The notes beneath the pieces were generated by a model. It saw only the letters and a program-made list of their open reading frames with translations, did no database searches and had not been told where the DNA came from. Of a stretch of DNA of 64,000 bases, positions 11,400 to 23,238 are shown in pieces (positions within the stretch are counted from its first letter, which is position 1; every line of letters begins with the position of its first letter). Origin of the DNA: Plotosus lineatus (taxonomy: Eukaryota; Chordata; Actinopteri; Siluriformes; Plotosidae); NCBI GenBank assembly GCA_024760905.1, contig CM045745.1, forward strand, positions 11,775,282 to 11,839,281, read 5' to 3'. The position numbers and the translations under genes were made by a program.

Positions 11400-11717
11400 G
11401 TGTGGCCAGTGGCGTAGTGGTTAGGGTGCTGTGCTCATGATCGGGCGGTTGTGTGTTCAAATCACAGTTAGAACCCCACTGTGCTAAGACCCCTGGGCAA
11501 GGTCTCAACCACAAGTGTGCCTCTGTTCACCCAGCAGTATAAACGGGTACCAGTATAAATGGGTACCAGTGAAATATACTGGGAAGGTAACCTGTGGTGG
11601 ACTAGCGTCCCATTCAGGAGGAGTTGTACTCCTAGTCACTTCACGCTACATAAGCACCGGCCTAATGAGCCACTAGGCTCGGGTATAAAAAGCCCAAAGG
11701 ACTTTATCTACCTACCA
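11400..11717 (+). mobile_element. S3 SINE nested in hAT element
   Basis: Target duplications 'caaacaaaat' (11390-11399 and 11718-11727) lie within the hAT. The tRNA-like head has 'gcgtagtggttagggtgc' and a B-box at 'tgttcaaatcacag'. The body ends with 'aaaaagcccaaagga'. A short internal repeat of 'cagtataaa(c/t)gggtac' is present at about 11536-11567. Confidence 0.87.
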
Positions 11718-11846
11718 CAAACAAAATCTTTTATGGTACAAATTATAGTTTTTTATTCGAGCTTCTGGATCTTATTTTAAAAAACGACTGTTTTTGACAT
11801 TGTCACAGACGCACTTGAAAGCCTTTCTTCCATTTCTAACCACATA

Positions 11847-12587
11847 CAGTGGTACCTCACCTTACGAAATTAATCCGTTCCAGAGCACGTTTCGGAACCT
11901 GGATTTTTTGTAAATTGAGCCGCATTTTACATGTAAAACGTATGATTTGTTCCAAGGCTCCCAATACTACCCGCTAAACCCATTAAAAATTATAAAAGTA
12001 TACCTTTTAAGACCTCCTTCTGCTTCAATATCGTACCAATGGTAGACGGATTTGAATGGTTTGGCCATATTCCTTTGCGATATCACTCAACCACATACCA
12101 TGAGGCCCGCTTCTTTTTTTCACTCGCACCTGAAATCGCACGCGTGTGGGTATGTGTGTGTGTGTGCGTTCGTGTGTTTTCCATGTCTTCTTAGCAGCGT
12201 TATAATCTTACAAATGTTTATGGAAGGTTAAAAGCCAGGAACTCTGTCCTTTACACGAAAAGCATTATGGGAGATATCGCTCCATAATGGCCAATGGGAG
12301 CGAGCTGCGTCATCCCTCCTAGCCAATGGGAGGCCAATGGGGCGGTATGTTGGGAGATAGCCAATGGGAGGCCATCAGGGCGGGATGTTGGGACATGTAG
12401 TCAGTGGGAGAGCAAGTCGTGCATTGTTTGAATGTTTGAATGGCGCGTTTTAATGTTTGAGTGGCGCATTTCGTAAGGACAACTTGTTTCATATATAGAG
12501 ACATTTTTTTCCTAAAAATTTAGGAAAATGTTTTTCGTAAACTGGATTTTTCGTATTCTGGGACTATTGTAAGGTGAGGTACCACTG
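11847..12587 (-). mobile_element. pogo-A, copy 3, nested in hAT element
   Basis: TIRs 'cagtggtacctcacctta' and its complement are flanked by TA. Minus-strand transposase-derived sequence lies at about 12010-12075. A short (TG)n is at about 12147-12175 and CCAAT motifs lie at 12290-12375. Confidence 0.88.
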
Positions 12588-12727
12588 TATCTTTGTGAGG
12601 CAGGGTTTTCTTCGGTGACAGCCACCAGGACAAGACTACGTAGTAAACTCTAACCGGTCCGCGGAAACATTTTCATATATAATACTTGTCCCTGGTGCAA
12701 AAAAGGGTGGAGATCACTGCACTATAG

Positions 12728-13907
12728 GCTTCAGGAGGCAGTATTAAGTATATACTTAATTTATGTGCAAACCTTTTAAAATTAAGTTTTTTTTTTTACT
12801 GTAGGTAATTTAGCTGCTATAGTATTAATCATGCATAAACTTTGCACCTCACACTTTGTTTACAGAAACAGTCCCTCATTAAATTGAGAAGTTTTTGACA
12901 TGAGTAGAGAGGAATAAGCAACACTGTTCTGTCAAAAAGAGAGTTTCTATTGATTTAATTACTTGGAGAAAAGCATGTGGTGCAAATAGTCAGGCTGGCA
13001 GTGTTGTGCTTTTCCAAAGCATGTGTCAGATGAGTAAAGAGAGATGACAGGGTCATGGAGAGGTCGCAACACAAGCGTGGTACTGTAGTTCTGACTTAAA
13101 TTAGTCTGATAAAACTAAGTGGTATTACAAATACAATTTTAATATTATGAATACAGAAAAATATGTGAGCTAGATGCCATTGGTACAGCGCATAATGTGG
13201 TAGTAAAAAAATTAGTTAACTTTAAAAAAAGCGAGTAATTTGTGCCACTATAAGGCAACTTCTGTATCACAAGCATAATAATTCATTGTACAGAAAAAGC
13301 AATTAAAATATCTGAAATACACTGCTGAGTTAAAAAAGTTGCACACATGAATATGTTGTTATTCCCCCTTTAGTCTTGCTTACAGCACGTTATTGTCATG
13401 CCATTGTTTCAACAAACATAAGCAACATAACATTAATTCAGCCTAACAAAATCCAGTTTGGGGGTCATTTTTCATCAGCATCTTAAATTGATGAGGGAAA
13501 AATGTAATCACTTTATAAAGTCTTCTCCAATACATTCTGAAACTTTCAACAGGGTTCACGTCAGGACTCTGGGGTGCCAATACATATGTGAAAATAATTT
13601 CTCATGCTTCCTGAACTACTTTCATGATTTGACTCCCCGTTTTATATCTGTGCTATCAGGGAAGGGAAAAAGTCCGTTGAAGTGATATCCTGCTCATTCA
13701 GTACATTCAGATCATCAGCTGACTTCATTTTATTTCCACATTAATGTTGCTGATTTTTGACCGGACCAACTAGAGCAACAATGCAATGGATATTACATGA
13801 CGTGATCAAGGCTAAATGCCATGTCATTATCAGTGAATATATTCCTATGCTGGTTTGTTGGAATATAGACTAAGTATACTGACCGGCAACTCAGTTGGTA
13901 GATTGTG
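12728..13907. other. Unclassified; possible Tc1-like piece at 13321-13690
   Basis: Mostly unrecognised. The stretch near 13545-13575 ('caacagggttcacgtcag', 'gactctggggtgcc') resembles a phrase in non-autonomous Tc1-like elements of fish, but I could not find its inverted ends. Confidence 0.3.
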
Positions 13908-13931
13908 TGTGTCTGTGTGTGTGTGTGTGTG

Positions 13932-13992
<61 letters not shown>

Positions 13993-13996
13993 ATGT
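13908..13996. repeat. (GT)n microsatellite
   Basis: About 89 bp of GT repeat with one GC interruption. Frames on both strands are artefacts. Confidence 0.95.
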
Positions 13997-14044
13997 GTGT
14001 AAAGCATAGTGATAATCTAAAGACTGCTGAAAAAAGGAAGTTTT

Positions 14045-15002
14045 CAGAAGTTGTTTGAAGATACACAGTGACTCAGCTGTCTGGACATCCAGAGGAAGTT
14101 CATTCCACCACCTTGGAGCCAGAACAGAGAAGAGTTTAGATGCATTTTTCCCCTTGTCCCTCGGTCAAAGTCTAGCAGTGTTAGAGGATCTGAGGGAATG
14201 CAGTGCAGTGCTGGTTGTGATAAGTGCTTTGAAGTAGGAAGGTGCAGGTACATTTCTGGCTTTGTAGGCAAGCATTCGTGTTTTAAATCTAATGTGATCA
14301 GCTACAGGAAGACAGTGAAGAGATCGTAGAGTTATGTGGTGTGAGAATATTTAAGAAGATTGAAAACAAGCTGTGAAGCTGCATTCTTGATGAGTTGCAG
14401 AGGTCGAATAGCACTCAAAGGTAGACCTGCCAGGATTGAGTTGCAGTAGTCTTGTCTTGAGATGGCAAGGGATTGAACAAGTATCTTAGTGTCCTTAGTG
14501 GAAAGAAATGGACAAATTCTTCATATGTTCTAGAAGAGATATTGACATGATCTAGAAAGATTAGTGATATGAGAAGAGAAGGACAGGCAATATTCCATGA
14601 TTATTTCAAGGCATGCAGTGTCTAAAGGAGAGAGCACAGAGTTGTCCAAGGAGATTGCAAGATTTTGATGTAGAGATGAGTCAGCTGGGATGAAGAGCAG
14701 ATTTGCTGGGATTAAGCTTCAGCCGGTGAGCTGTCTTCCATGAGGAACTTGCCAGACATGCAGAGAACCAGGTAGAAGCATCAGTGTCTGCGGGGAAGGT
14801 GAGAACAAGTTGAGTGTCATCTACACAGAACCCATGTGAGGATATGGCATCACCAATGGAACAAGTATAAAGAGAGAGCAGAAGTGGACCAAGAGCTGAG
14901 ACCTGGGGGAGGCCAGTGGAAAGTCAGCATGGAGAAGATGTGGATCCTCTCCATGTAAAATCATATGAGCAACCTTCCGGGTAGGAAGCAAGCCATCGCC
15001 AT
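14045..15002 (-). pseudogene. LINE reverse-transcriptase fossil (jockey/L2-like)
   Basis: Read on the minus strand, with several frameshifts and stops, this is the C-terminal half of a non-LTR reverse transcriptase. In order I see an [16 protein letters not shown] block, then CVDDTQL at about 14810-14830 in place of the catalytic YxDD box, then LKLNPSK-like and LSFSSHI-like blocks. The thumb-region motif SRQDYCNSILAGLPLSAI follows, with PLQLIKNAA and a degraded HWLPV region near 14300. The enzyme would nick target DNA and prime reverse transcription of its own RNA. It has no intact frame and is dead. The clade is uncertain. Confidence 0.82.
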
Positions 15003-15232
15003 GCTGCACCACAAATTCCAGTCTGTTCCAGGGCTAACACAGAAACTAACAAACATTCACACCAATGGACAATTTAAAAATAGCCAGTTGACCAAATGTG
15101 CAAGTATTTAAAATGTGGGAGGAAATCAGAGCACCCAAAGGACACCCATGCAAACACTGAGAGAACATGTAAACTCCAAAAGAAAGGCCCTTGGCCATGA
15201 CATCGTGCTAACCACTGAGCCTCCGTACTGAA
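15003..15232 (-). mobile_element. S5 SINE, minus copy
   Basis: The complement of the S5 core ('agaacatgtaaactcc', 'gtgggaggaaatcagagc') leads to a degraded tRNA-like head 'cgtgctaaccactgagcc'. It directly abuts the LINE fossil. Confidence 0.7.
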
Positions 15233-15329
15233 TATACTGGTTTAATTTATTTGATAAAAAACATAATTTTATAGCATTATGGAAGTGATCCAGAGCAAAA
15301 AGCAATGGTACAGAAAGTAGCTGGGTGTG

Positions 15330-15545
15330 GAGCTTGGATGGTTATCTGTGTGGAGTTTCAGTTATTCACTCTGTGTCTTTGTTGGTTTCATTCCACCTCC
15401 CAAAAACATGCCAGTACAAAACACAATGAATGTGTGTGCCCATGAACTAGCATCCCATACAGAGTGGATTCCTGCCTCACACTCATCACATCCTCTGGAT
15501 CCATAATAACCCTATTTGGGATAAAGTGATTACCGAAAGTATGTG
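15330..15545 (+). mobile_element. S5-type SINE fragment, plus copy
   Basis: 'tgtgtggagtttcagtta', 'cacctcccaaaaacatgcc' and an end like 'gggataaagtgattacc' follow the S5/L2-tail order. It lies about 100 bp from an opposite-strand S5. Confidence 0.6.
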
Positions 15546-15950
15546 TGTTAAAATTAGCCAATTTACTATGTTGTAATGTTGCAAATGAATACATTTTCCC
15601 ATTCTTGTTTGCACTTGTTTAAACCTTTTTTTGTTGTTGTTCTTGTTGAAAGTTTTGGTATTTCTCAGAGAAGAACGGTTGCGATGTTGTCACAACATTT
15701 CCAGGGAAGCAACCAGGCATACCAGCCCTCCTTGACAATTCAGTATTTTCCCTCAAGGCTGGTTAAGAGACACACAGAACCATGGATAAGCAATGCACTT
15801 TGTTAGACTATAGAAGTCATGTTTAGATATCCGTAATAGTATTTATTAAAAATACCAACCCCACCAACCCCTCCTGCATGACATGAGGTCAAAAACTCAT
15901 GACCAAGAAGATACAAATGGCAAAGAAAAGCAAAACAGAACAGTTTGGCT
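15546..15950. other. Unclassified sequence
   Basis: No recognisable element. Confidence 0.4.
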
Positions 15951-15968
15951 AAAGAAAATCAATTGTTT

Positions 15969-16312
15969 GTCTGTCTTCCTTTCAGCTTTTTTTTTTTTAC
16001 TCAGGAGTCGCCACAGCGAATCATTTGATTTGGCAGAGGTTTTTACGTTGGATGTCCTTCCTGTCACAACCCTTTTTTTTTTAGCAAGGGACAGAAACAC
16101 GCTGACGACTTTGCAGCTACTCTTTACGAAAGTCAGCAATGGTTCTTTTACATGCCTTACACCATAGACAGTGAGAGACATGGCCTGCCTTTGATAACCC
16201 AGTTAGCTGCACTGGGGAGGACAGTGACAACCTTGTGGAGAGTGGGATTCGAACCCCCAACCTTTGGATCAGCGATCCAGCGCCCTATACCACTAGACCA
16301 CCACTGCCCCAC
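15969..16312 (-). mobile_element. S1 SINE (RTE-type tail)
   Basis: Perfect 18-bp target duplications 'aaagaaaatcaattgttt' lie at 15951-15968 and 16313-16330. The minus strand shows the tRNA-like head, common body and the tail segment whose complement is 'gtcgccacagcgaatcat'. The long identical duplications point to a fairly recent insertion. Confidence 0.93.
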
Positions 16313-16348
16313 AAAGAAAATCAATTGTTTAATCATATTATTTTAATT

Positions 16349-16372
16349 TCTCTCTCTCTCTCTCTCTCTCTC

Positions 16373-16402
<30 letters not shown>
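16349..16402. repeat. (TC)n-(AC)n microsatellite
   Basis: A TC run passes into an AC run. Confidence 0.93.
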
Positions 16403-16403
<1 letters not shown>

Positions 16404-16626
16404 TTATACCAGTTCATTATTAACAATCAGCATCCAGCAGAGGGCACTATAACAGTGGCTCAAACAAAAGCCCATTCTACTTACTAGGGTTCACCTGTGA
16501 ATTAGGCCTCACCTGAATTGGAATAGGTAGACATGAACATTTTTTAATTGCATGAAGTACACAGATACAACCAAACCACAACCTGTTGAGTCACCTTACG
16601 TCATAACCAAATATTTATTTAGAACC

Positions 16627-16992
16627 ATATATATATATATATATATATAATATATATATATATGTTTGTCTGTCTGTCTTTCGGCTTTTTCCCTTTTACT
16701 CGGGAGTCGCCACAGCGAATCATCTGATTCGCACGTTTGATTTGGCAGAGGTTTTTACGTCGGATGCCCTTCCTGTCACAACCCTTTTTTTTTAGCAAGG
16801 TACAGAAACACGCTGACAGCTTTGCAGCTACTCTTTACGAAAGTCAGCAATGGTTCTTTTACATGCCTCTCACCATAGACAGTGAGAGACATGGCCCGCC
16901 TTTGATAACCCAGTTAGCCGCACTGGCGGGGACAGTGACAACCTTGTGGAGAGTGAGACTCGAAACCCCAACCTTTGGATCAGCGATCCAGC

Positions 16993-17040
<48 letters not shown>
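16627..17040 (-). mobile_element. S1 SINE inside a (TA)n tract
   Basis: S1 occupies about 16663-16996 on the minus strand. (TA)n lies on both sides (about 16627-16662 and 16996-17040), so the SINE probably entered a TA microsatellite. The outermost part of the tRNA-like head is replaced by the repeat. Confidence 0.82.
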
Positions 17041-17045
<5 letters not shown>

Positions 17046-17247
17046 CGGTCATATTCATCCACCGGTTCATTTATTTTGGGCACAGGAACTGTAAGAGAGA
17101 ATGTTATCATTAAATAGATCAGTGCATGTATAATCTTGCACTTAATTTTGCTCTTCATTGATCATTTACATGTTGTAACTGATAAACACATAAATATAAA
17201 ATTTTACCATTAAACCAAATAGCTCTCAGGACCTAACCCTACCAAAA

Positions 17248-17402
17248 GGCAGTGGTGGCTCAGTGGTTAATGTTTTTAGTGATATGAATGTTTGGGGTTC
17301 AAGCCCCAGTACTGCCAATTGCCACTGTTGGGCCCTTGAGTGAGGCCCTTAATCCTCAATTATTCCGTTTGTTTTTTTTATGCCATACATGTAAATGTAT
17401 GT
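17248..17402 (+). mobile_element. S7 SINE
   Basis: The head 'ggcagtggtggctcagtgg' has B-box 'ggggttcaagccccag'. The 'cactgttgggcccttgag' block that follows is a common teleost SINE sequence. The 3' part is eroded. Confidence 0.75.
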
Positions 17403-17559
17403 TCTACAGGTCACTAAGCAGATTGTTTCATAAGTCTACTGGGTCACCTTCTTTGCTGGCTCTCTTTCTCCCCTTCAGTTTGTCATCTGCAGATAAAGAA
17501 TTTTATGTCAAATCTTTTTCTGTGACATTTATTTTGAAAGTCACTCTCAGTGAGATATA

Positions 17560-18061
17560 CAGGGATCCCTCACTTTCCGCGGTTAATTGGGACCGAGATC
17601 CCCACATGACCACCGAATTCCACAAAGTAGGATGACTCCCTCAACCCCTCTGACTGAAGTCTGCGAACATGTATACAGTATGTGTATATAATATCAATAT
17701 ATAATGTTCAATGCTATAAATGCTAATAATAACAATTAAACATTAAAAAATAATGGATAAGATGCAAATACAATATAAATACACACACATACAGATGCGC
17801 ATGCGCACGCAGATGTATGTGCACGCACTCAGATGCACACCTCACAAAAATGTAACTAGTTTTGATGGGAGGTTTTGGGTTGTTTTTTGTTTTGTGGGGG
17901 TTTTTTTTTGCATAATTGGCCTTGTTTTTGCACATTTTCCTTCACTTTCCCCCCTATTCTTCCTTAATTTCTTTATTTTTTAATTCGATTAATATTTTTA
18001 GAAAAAAACGTGATGCACTGAAGCCGCATGAATTGAAGCGCGAAGTAGTGAGGGATCCGTG
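17560..18061 (+). mobile_element. pogo-B MITE, copy 2
   Basis: Left end 'cagggatccctcactttc' and right end 'gcgaagtagtgagggatc' form imperfect TIRs flanked by TA. The interior has an AT-rich left half, a T-rich right half and no coding frame. It is close to full length for this family (about 500 bp). Confidence 0.87.
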
Positions 18062-18063
18062 TA

Positions 18064-18903
18064 TATGAAATGCTGTCTGCTAACATCTTGTTTGTTTGTT
18101 TGTTTGTTTGTTTTCAACAAGTCGTGACTTAATGTAAAAGTGCTTCTGCTGCTCCTCCTTGGCGATAGTACTGTGTTTGTCCCTTTCCCATGTCCCAATT
18201 GTTTATTCCTGGATGAGAGCTGGAAACTCTAAAAGTTATAGTGAAAGAGTAAAGAATATGAAAAGAAAGAAAGATGGTGTCATATGGCTCCCAGATTCCA
18301 TTCATTGCCCTGTCTGTGAACTGAGACCGACTCAAGGCTCATCAAAAAAGATGTGGTTAAAAGAAGAGGAGGGAACTTGGAGGAAATAGTCTTTAAGATG
18401 CACTGAACAAAGACTCGACTAGCCAGATTACGTATCGTCCTGTGCAGTCATCACAGATGCAAAAGGCAGTGAATGGGGATGCAGCAGTTGTTATTCAGTT
18501 GTAGTAATGTGTTTAGTGAATCAAAGATGGTATAATGTGGTGACGTAATTGGTAAATGAGTAGTGAACTGAGAGTATAGCGAGTTGGGGCGAGGGAAAGT
18601 GTAGTGCTGTTGCTGAAAATGGGCAGTTGTGCTCTGACCAGGGTCTCCATGCCTCGTTGGAATGAATGTTTGCAAGGCAAATGGTGTTTCCTGTGGTTTT
18701 CACATCTGCTTTCCTATTTCACATGTGCTTTTACATGCAGCTATCTGGTAGTGCAGAAAAGTAATGACTCTTTGGGTTGGTTCTCACGCACACTTGCAGG
18801 ACATGTATTTAAAGACTATACACATGCTCAGTTAACTTTAGCACACAATCTGCCTCACACTTTACAAAGCTTACGCAGGCAACCTGCTTCAAATGCTTTC
18901 AGA
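18064..18903. other. Unclassified sequence with (TTTG)n
   Basis: A TTTG repeat lies at about 18087-18112. Otherwise nothing recognisable. Open frames here lack motifs. Confidence 0.4.
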
Positions 18904-18905
18904 TA

Positions 18906-20016
18906 CAGTGGTACCTCACCTTACGAAATTAATCCGTTCCAGAGGCAGTTTCGTAACCTGGATTTTTCGTAAGTAGAACCGTATTTTACATGTACAACGC
19001 GTGATTCGTTCCAAGGCCCCCAATCTTCTTCTTCTTCTTTTCCTTTCGGCTTTTCCCTTCAGGGGTCGCCACAGCGAATCATCTGCCTCCATCTCACCCT
19101 ATCCTTTGCATCTTCTTCTCTTACACCAACGACCTTCATGTCCTCCTTCACCACATCCATGAATCGTCTCTTTGGTCTTCCTCTAGGCCTCTAGGTAGTT
19201 CCAGCCTCAGCATCCTACTACCTATATACTCACTATCCCTCCTCTGTACATGTCCAAACCATCTCAATCTAGCCTCTCTGACTTTGTCTCCAAAACATCT
19301 TACATGTGCTGTCCCTCTGATGTGCTCATTCCTAATCCTATCCATCCTCGTTACTCCCAAAGAGAACCTCAACATTTTCATCTCTGCTACCTCCAACTCT
19401 GCCTCCTGTCTTTTCCCCAGGGCCACTGTTTCTAACCCATACAGCATCGCTGGCCTCAACACCGTCTTGTACACTTTTCCTTTCATTCTTGTTCCAAGGC
19501 CCCCAATACTACCCTTTAAAAATTATAAAAGCATATTCTTTAAAGTACTCACTTCGTGTTGACCATGTCTTCTAGCAGAGTTATAATCTTAGAAATGTTT
19601 ATGCAAGGTTAGAAGCCTGAGACAAAAAATAATTTCAATGAGCACACTCGAAAAACTCATGAACAAGCTGCTGCTCAAGGGAGCTACGTCATCCCTCCTA
19701 GCCAATGAGAGGCCAACGGGGCAGGTTATTGGGAGATAGCCAATGGGAGGGAGCTGCGTCATCCCTCCTAGTCAATGGGAGGCCAGCGGGGCGGGATGTT
19801 GGAAGGTAGTCAATGGGAGAGCAGCTTGTGCATTGTTTGAATCTTTGAATAGCGTGTTTCAATGTTTGAATGGTGCGTTTGAATGTCTGTATGATGCGTT
19901 TGGCATGTTTCGTAAGGAGAACTTGTTTCATATACAGAGACAAAAAATTTTGGAAAATGTTTTTCGTAACCTGGATTTTTCGTTTGCTGGGACTATCGTA
20001 AGGTGAGGTACCACTG
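18906..20016 (-). mobile_element. pogo-A, copy 4, interrupted by RTE LINE
   Basis: TIRs 'cagtggtacctcacctta' and its complement are flanked by TA. An RTE LINE end occupies 19025-19490. Without it the element is about 630 bp and lacks the transposase-derived block seen in copies 1-3. CCAAT motifs lie at about 19700-19820. Confidence 0.88.
19025..19490 (-). pseudogene. RTE LINE 3' end, 5'-truncated
   Basis: Perfect 17-bp target duplications 'gttccaaggcccccaat' (19008-19024 and 19491-19507) lie inside pogo-A. The minus strand starts near 19486 and encodes the reverse-transcriptase C terminus. Motifs include KVYKTVLRPAMLYGLETVAL, FSLGVTRMD and LRWFGHVQRR, nearly identical to the copy at 61.7-62.8 kb. 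A small deletion shifts the frame after about residue 98. The 3' tail is (GAA)n, seen as 'cttcttcttc' at 19025. Confidence 0.92.
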
Positions 20017-20104
20017 TATGTCCCGGAAGTTTTATCCCTTTTATATGAGCAAACCTTATAGCTAAAATGTATAGGTTAAAATTAGGAGTGATACTTTAAT
20101 TGAC

Positions 20105-20396
20105 CGGGCAGTGGTGTCCCAGTGGTGTGGTGTTGGATTACTGATTTCAAGGTTGGGGGTTCAAGACCCACCATCAACGGGATGTCCCCCCAGTGCAGCT
20201 ATGTTGTCAAAGGCTGGCCATGTCTCTCACTTTCATCAAAAGTAGGCTGCATAGCCGTCAGTGTTTTTCTGTCCTGTGATGGCCTGGGAAGCTGTCCAGG
20301 GTGTACTCTGTCTTCACCCAGTGTCGGCTGAGATAGGTGCCAGAATCCCTGTGACCATAATTAGGACTAAGCGGTTTAGAAAATGAATGAATGACT
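20105..20396 (+). mobile_element. S2 SINE
   Basis: The head is 'gggcagtggtgtccc' with B-box 'gggttcaagacccac'. The common body is shortened by loss of the 'ggttcatgtaaaagaacc' segment. The tail runs 'taattaggactaagcgg' to 'aaaatgaatgaatga'. The flanks 'actttaattga' and 'actttattgga' may be an eroded target duplication. Confidence 0.82.
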
Positions 20397-21161
20397 TTAT
20401 TGGATATCTGAAAGAAAGATCACTTGAATTATGGGTTAGAAAACGACTCTTTTACTTTCAGCTCTTTTCCGTAGCAAGAAGCAAATATTTTCAAATATTT
20501 GGGGACTGGCAGTATTAACCTTAAAATTAATTCCCTAAGTACAGATTTATTTTATGGCCAGAAAATTAGGCACATAAATGATAATTTTTTAAAACAGTAC
20601 AATTCTGGGAATTTATTGAAGCCAGAGGAATTTTTATTTCTTTCTACATTTTTCACTAACAGGACCAATTAGGTCCAAGCTGATATTATTTATAGGACAA
20701 ATTGTTGTTTCAATGAAACCAAATTAAATTAAATTAACAGAAATAATAACTGTTGGAACACTATAATAAATATTTGTAACAAATAATTTTCTGTAACAAT
20801 AAAAGAAAAGAAAGAACAGATGAACAGACGGACACTTGTGAATGTTTCCACCTCATTTGTATGCAAACTGCATTTGACTGGTTTAAAAAATGGCTTCAAT
20901 GAACCTTTTTGTAGGGAAGATTCTAAATTTTGTTCGCTACATATGAAAATTATAATGCAGGAATAAAATGTGTGCATAGATTTTATATTCATTTAATTGG
21001 AATAATATTATCTAATTGGTCTGCTATTTGGTTTTCTTTAATCAAAATGACAAAAAACAACCCAAGATTTGCAATGGTCACTGATCTGGAAATCCTAAAA
21101 ATTGTCCAAAGGGCCATCCCAAAAAAGTAACATTCTATATTTTTTCTTTCATACAACTAAG
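20397..21161. other. Unclassified AT-rich sequence
   Basis: No recognisable element. Confidence 0.4.
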
Positions 21162-21250
21162 CAATTCACCCAACAACAGCAACCTGGTAGAACTGGGTCT
21201 TGAACCACTAACCTACTAATTAGAAACCCAAAGCCTTTACCACTGTGCCC
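21162..21250 (-). mobile_element. S7 SINE head fragment
   Basis: 'gggtcttgaaccactaac' and 'gcctttaccactgtgccc' are the complement of a tRNA-like SINE head. Confidence 0.55.
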
Positions 21251-21338
21251 AGGGTGTCCTGATGCTATAATAGAGCACACATAACAATGTCATTGACATC
21301 TCAGTGGTTTTAATATTATGGCTGATTAATGTACCAGT

Positions 21339-21687
21339 CATGTGTCAGGTCAGGTTTTGCCCTGCTACTGGTAACATGCAAGCCAGTACAACCTGTTGCA
21401 TGGTCGAGTGGTCGCCGAATAAACCGGCTCCCCCACCAGGTTTCAAATTTGGTGAGTAGGGTGGCTAGCAACCCAGTAGGAATAAAAACAAGACCTATCA
21501 AAGGGCCAGATGAACTCTTTAGTGTCAAAGGCCAGCTAGCTGGAGATGGTGTCTCAATAAAAAACACCCTGCAGAAAGAACTTTGGGCCTCTACTGCAGA
21601 TTTTTTGCCCTTCGTATACAGCCACGATAACTGTTATGTCTGCCGCGTACGCCAGAATTCTGGCACAGCACCCAGATTGATTGATTG
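21339..21687 (+). mobile_element. S4 retroposon (SINE candidate)
   Basis: It is flanked by perfect 11-bp duplications 'aatgtaccagt' (21328-21338 and 21688-21698). It begins 'catgtgtcaggtcagg' and ends in a short 'gattgattgatt' tail, both signs of target-primed retroposition. A tRNA-like A-box may be 'tggtcgagtggtcgcc'. A 119-codon open frame crosses it but shows no known motif. The same left end recurs at 25624. Confidence 0.75.
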
Positions 21688-21879
21688 AATGTACCAGTGA
21701 AAAGATTGGATCCACTTTCTAATTCAATTAGGGTCTTTTTTTAACTTTCTTCTGGTACTGTATATGTGCATAAAGGTTGTATAAACATGAAAATTAATCA
21801 AGTTATAGATATAAATGTTGTAAAAATTGTTTCATTCAAAGTGTTTACGAATTCAATGGGACGCTTGCCATCTTTGAGC

Positions 21880-22002
21880 CCTGTAATAGATTGGGAACTT
21901 ATCCAGGGTGTACCCCTCCACTCAACTGAGGTGGGATTGGCTACAGCTCTACCATGACCCTGACAGATAAGCAGTGTAAATAATGGATTAATGGATGAAT
22001 GT
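21880..22002 (+). mobile_element. L2-type SINE tail fragment
   Basis: 'cttatccagggtgtaccc' and 'ccatgaccctgacagata', then a 'ggattaatggatgaat' end, match the L2-like tail of S2/S5 elements. The head is missing. The flanks 21699-21879 and 22003-22270 are unclassified. Confidence 0.6.
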
Positions 22003-22272
22003 AGCCTTGGGGAATTAAAGACATTTTGGAGTAAGGAATGGGCCAATATTCTACCATAAAGCTGCAAAATTAGACATACTTCTTACTATAGATGTGTTAA
22101 AGCTGAAACTGCCAGCATTAGCTTTGCAGAAAAAGTACTAATGTTGGCAATGACAAGGTAAAAAATATTAGGTATGTAAATTTAAGTGAATATATGCACT
22201 GGAGATAGAGTTAACAGCAGAAAGTAAAAGTGTTTTGATAATGTTTTTCCATCATTGTATGTAAATATTGTG

Positions 22273-22577
22273 GGGCCGGTGGCATAGTGGTTAGGGTGCT
22301 GTGTTCATGATCAGGAGGTTGTGTGTTCAAATCCCAGTTTGACCCACACTGTGCTAAGACCCCTGGGCAAGGTCTCAACCACAAGTGTGCCTCTGTTCAC
22401 GCAGAAGTATAAATGGGTACCAGTGAAAATATACTGGAAAGGTGACCTGCGATGGACTAGCGTCCCATCCAGGAGGAGTTGTGCTCCTAGTCACTTCACG
22501 CTACAGAAACCGGGAATAAGCACCGGGCCTAATGAGCCACTATAGTTCGGGTGTAAAAATCCCAAAGAACTTTACCT
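22273..22577 (+). mobile_element. S3 SINE
   Basis: This is a complete S3: head 'ggggccggtggcatagtgg', B-box 'gtgttcaaatcccag', then 'gacccctgggcaaggtct' and the end 'aagaactttaccttttt'. pogo-D begins 12 bp beyond it. Confidence 0.87.
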
Positions 22578-22589
22578 TTTTTATATATA

Positions 22590-23180
22590 CAGTCGGGCCC
22601 CTACTTACGAAACCCCCTGGGTACGAAAATTCCGGTTACAAAAAACATTTTCCTAAGTTTTCATCCCCGGGATACGAAAACAACCTCCTCTTACGAAAAA
22701 CGCCAAATGCGCCATTCAAAATTCAAACGCGCCAATCAAAATTTCACATGATGCAGGAGTTGCTCTCTCATTGGCTGTCTCCCAACATCCCACCCCACTA
22801 GCCTCCCATTGGCTAGGAGGGATGACGCAGCTGAACGTTACCAAAACTTCCTGTTTGTCACACGCTTGAAGGAGAGTTGACTCCGAATCTATCGCCAAAA
22901 CCCCTCTACAGTCGGGACGATATTTAACCATAAGGAGACCTTAAAGCGGAAATATAGCGATGGAGGCGATTATTTCGGCACAATATTAAAACAGACTGCT
23001 CTGTGGGAGAAGACCTCCGATCTCGCAAGGAAGCAAGTTAATATTGAATGAGGACCTCTGATCTTTCAAACAGGTACTGTAATTCTGCTTTAAATAAAAC
23101 ATCCCGTCCATTTAAACATATAAATAGAATTGTTCCGTCAGCTAGGCGTTTTTTGTTTGTGTGTGTGAGAGTGTGGGTGA

Positions 23181-23238
<58 letters not shown>

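Larger units (their letters stand above)
11333..12719. mobile_element. hAT DNA element with two nested insertions
   Basis: It begins 'caggggtccccaaccccc' and ends 'gtggagatcactg'. It is flanked by perfect 8-bp duplications 'cactatag' (11325-11332 and 12720-12727), the hAT hallmark. After removal of the nested S3 (11400-11717) and pogo-A (11847-12587) only about 300 bp of hAT sequence remains. It is therefore a small non-autonomous element without transposase. Confidence 0.85.

Noticed and set aside
15897..16181. 94-codon frames on both strands
   Set aside because: Both lie over an S1 SINE and its target duplication, and similar frames recur at other S1 copies.
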